Part shown: positions 63,252-64,000 of the stretch, one piece after another | How the letters are laid out: each line of letters begins with the position of its first letter | Numbering within the stretch: the first letter of the stretch is position 1 | DNA from: Halomonas sp. Bachu 37 | GTDB taxonomy: Bacteria > Pseudomonadota > Gammaproteobacteria > Pseudomonadales > Halomonadaceae | Direction: 5' to 3' | DNA length: 64,000 bases | Assembly: GCF_039691755.1 (NCBI RefSeq) | Contig: NZ_CP137552.1 | Coordinates: 2,914,001-2,978,000 of the forward strand | The notes under the pieces: generated by a model | Databases searched by the model: none | Seen by the model: the letters and a program-made list of their open reading frames with translations, nothing else | What the model was told of the DNA's origin: nothing | Position numbers and translations under genes: made by a program

Positions 63252-63804
63252 GCTGGCTCCTTGACTGCCATAATTTTTATATCAGCTCAGATATAATAAG
63301 CTCATCAATCGAATGCTTCAAGCTGCTTTCACTGTAGCCATATCACCAATAAGATGCCGCTGACTATTCGCATCTGGGTTGGCAGCCTCTATGACCAAAT
63401 GCAATATCTGACCCTCAGGTATGGTTTTGCCACGACTCACTGCTATTGCGACCTCTCTACTGAAGACCGAGCCGCCATCATGCAGATGCAGGCTCACTAC
63501 GCCCGATTAATTGGAACATCCGCCCAGCGCCATCTCACAGGAACCAAACAATCCGTCCTGACAAAACCTATGATGCCAGTCTCGACGGTTTCAGAGTCCG
63601 GCTAACCCGCTGCCGGCCTCAGCAGTAACCTAACGGTCATTTATGCTGTAAATTTTGCTTTTAATTTTGTGACAGCATTGCGTGTACGCAATTGCCCTTA
63701 AAATACCTAGCCGGCATTTCAGAAACCGACGTAAACCCTTATAAAGCAAGCATTTTGAGTAAATAACAACAAATAAGGGAACGCGAGGAAATCCAAGTCA
63801 ATCC
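63252..63804. other. 550-bp region inside the right island end, no firm gene
   Basis: Contains the likely promoter of the toxin-antitoxin pair (AT-rich at 63270-63310) and a 83-codon open frame at 63354-63605 without a ribosome-binding site or recognisable similarity. The AT-rich 63630-63780 stretch precedes attR and may hold integrase arm sites, but I see no clear repeats. Confidence 0.45.
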
Positions 63805-63857
63805 GGCTCATAACCCGAAGGTCATCGGTTCAAATCCGGTCCCCGCTACCAATATTT
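63805..63857 (+). repeat. attR: 53-bp copy of the tRNA-fMet 3' part
   Basis: Identical to 1196-1248. It begins inside the anticodon stem, is preceded by non-tRNA sequence and so is not a functional tRNA. It marks the right end of the island. Confidence 0.9.
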
Positions 63858-63862
63858 CGAGA

Positions 63863-63895
63863 GGCAGATCAGTTACTTACTGATCTGCCTTTTTT
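63863..63895 (+). terminator. Copy of the tRNA terminator beyond attR
   Basis: GGCAGATCAG / CTGATCTGCC stem and T-run as at 1254-1286, with one loop change. After it the sequence again resembles the island's own left flank (CTTCCTGTGACACATC). Confidence 0.85.
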
Positions 63896-63939
63896 GTTTT
63901 GGTTCGCTGGCTAACTTCCTGTGACACATCCACTCCTTT

Positions 63940-64000
63940 CACGACGCCTTGACCCTGGAAGCCTGCACCTATGGGCTGGCTTATCTAGATCAGCACGGGC
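63940..64000 (+). pseudogene. Fragment of a second OB/HD-protein gene (continues off the window)
   Basis: 61 bp align with 3902-3962 with about six mismatches and read HDALTLEACTYGLAYLDQHG, compared with HDAFTLEACAYGLAYLDQHE in the island's own HD protein. The first 220 codons, the integrase and the excisionase gene that should lie to the left are missing, so this is the truncated integration module of another island at the same tRNA. Confidence 0.8.

Noticed and set aside
63354..63605. 83-codon open frame near the right island end
   Set aside because: No ribosome-binding site and no recognisable similarity; may be chance.
63811..63850. Second tRNA-Met gene at the right end
   Set aside because: Only the 3' part from the anticodon stem onward is present; the acceptor 5' strand and D-arm are missing, so it is attR.

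Overview
The window looks like chromosome of a halophilic gammaproteobacterium of the Halomonas type. This is inferred from the high-GC backbone, a polyhydroxybutyrate-type acetoacetyl-CoA reductase and the general protein style; no species marker such as rRNA is present. Almost the whole window (about 1,196 to 63,857) appears to be one genomic island of about 62.7 kb integrated into an initiator tRNA-Met gene. The intact tRNA lies at 1166-1242. A 53-bp exact copy of its 3' part plus flank recurs at 63805-63857, and the integration genes sit just inside the left end.

Layout. 1-1,290: chromosomal phaB and tRNA-fMet. 1,400-4,250: integration module (divergent repressor with paired 17-bp operators, excisionase-like protein, tyrosine integrase, OB/HD protein). 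4,600-15,980: surface-protein block with a 1.9-kaa RTX/cadherin/VCBS protein, a two-component system, a ChW-like protein and a second RTX protein; both RTX proteins end in DUF4214 plus a short hydrophobic tail suggestive of type I secretion. 16,080-31,310: glycosylation block with two giant GT2 transferases, methyltransferases, coiled-coil and TPR proteins and rmlB-rmlD-rmlA-rmlC for dTDP-L-rhamnose, crossed by an IS3-family insertion. 31,400-38,850: a visibly AT-rich insert with a WbsX/RgpF fusion, an unknown protein, an inositol-monophosphatase-like phosphatase, a NeuB fusion and NeuA, i.e. a nonulosonic-acid module. 38,950-49,590: gene remnants, REP-type repeat arrays, a methyltransferase clipped by an IS66 element, a SapC-like protein and a GT4 transferase. 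49,580-53,900: a segment bounded by two 137-bp direct repeats carrying an I78 peptidase inhibitor and an S8 lipoprotein protease. 53,800-62,520: a three-gene recombinase module (175, 829 and about 1061 aa) divergent from a TOTE-type primase-helicase, followed by a higBA-type toxin-antitoxin pair with a frameshifted toxin. To the right of attR lies a fragment of a second copy of the island's HD gene, so a related island is or was next to this one.

How it works together (inference): the cargo is mainly a cell-surface programme, in which secreted RTX/S-layer-like proteins, SapC and sugar-nucleotide and glycosyltransferase genes would build and glycosylate a surface layer, while the right third is a mobile or conflict module. 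No ABC exporter for type I secretion is in the window. A family of REP-like repeats (core TCATTGCGAGGAG...GAAGCAATC) has spread through the glycosylation block, including in-frame into a coiled-coil gene.
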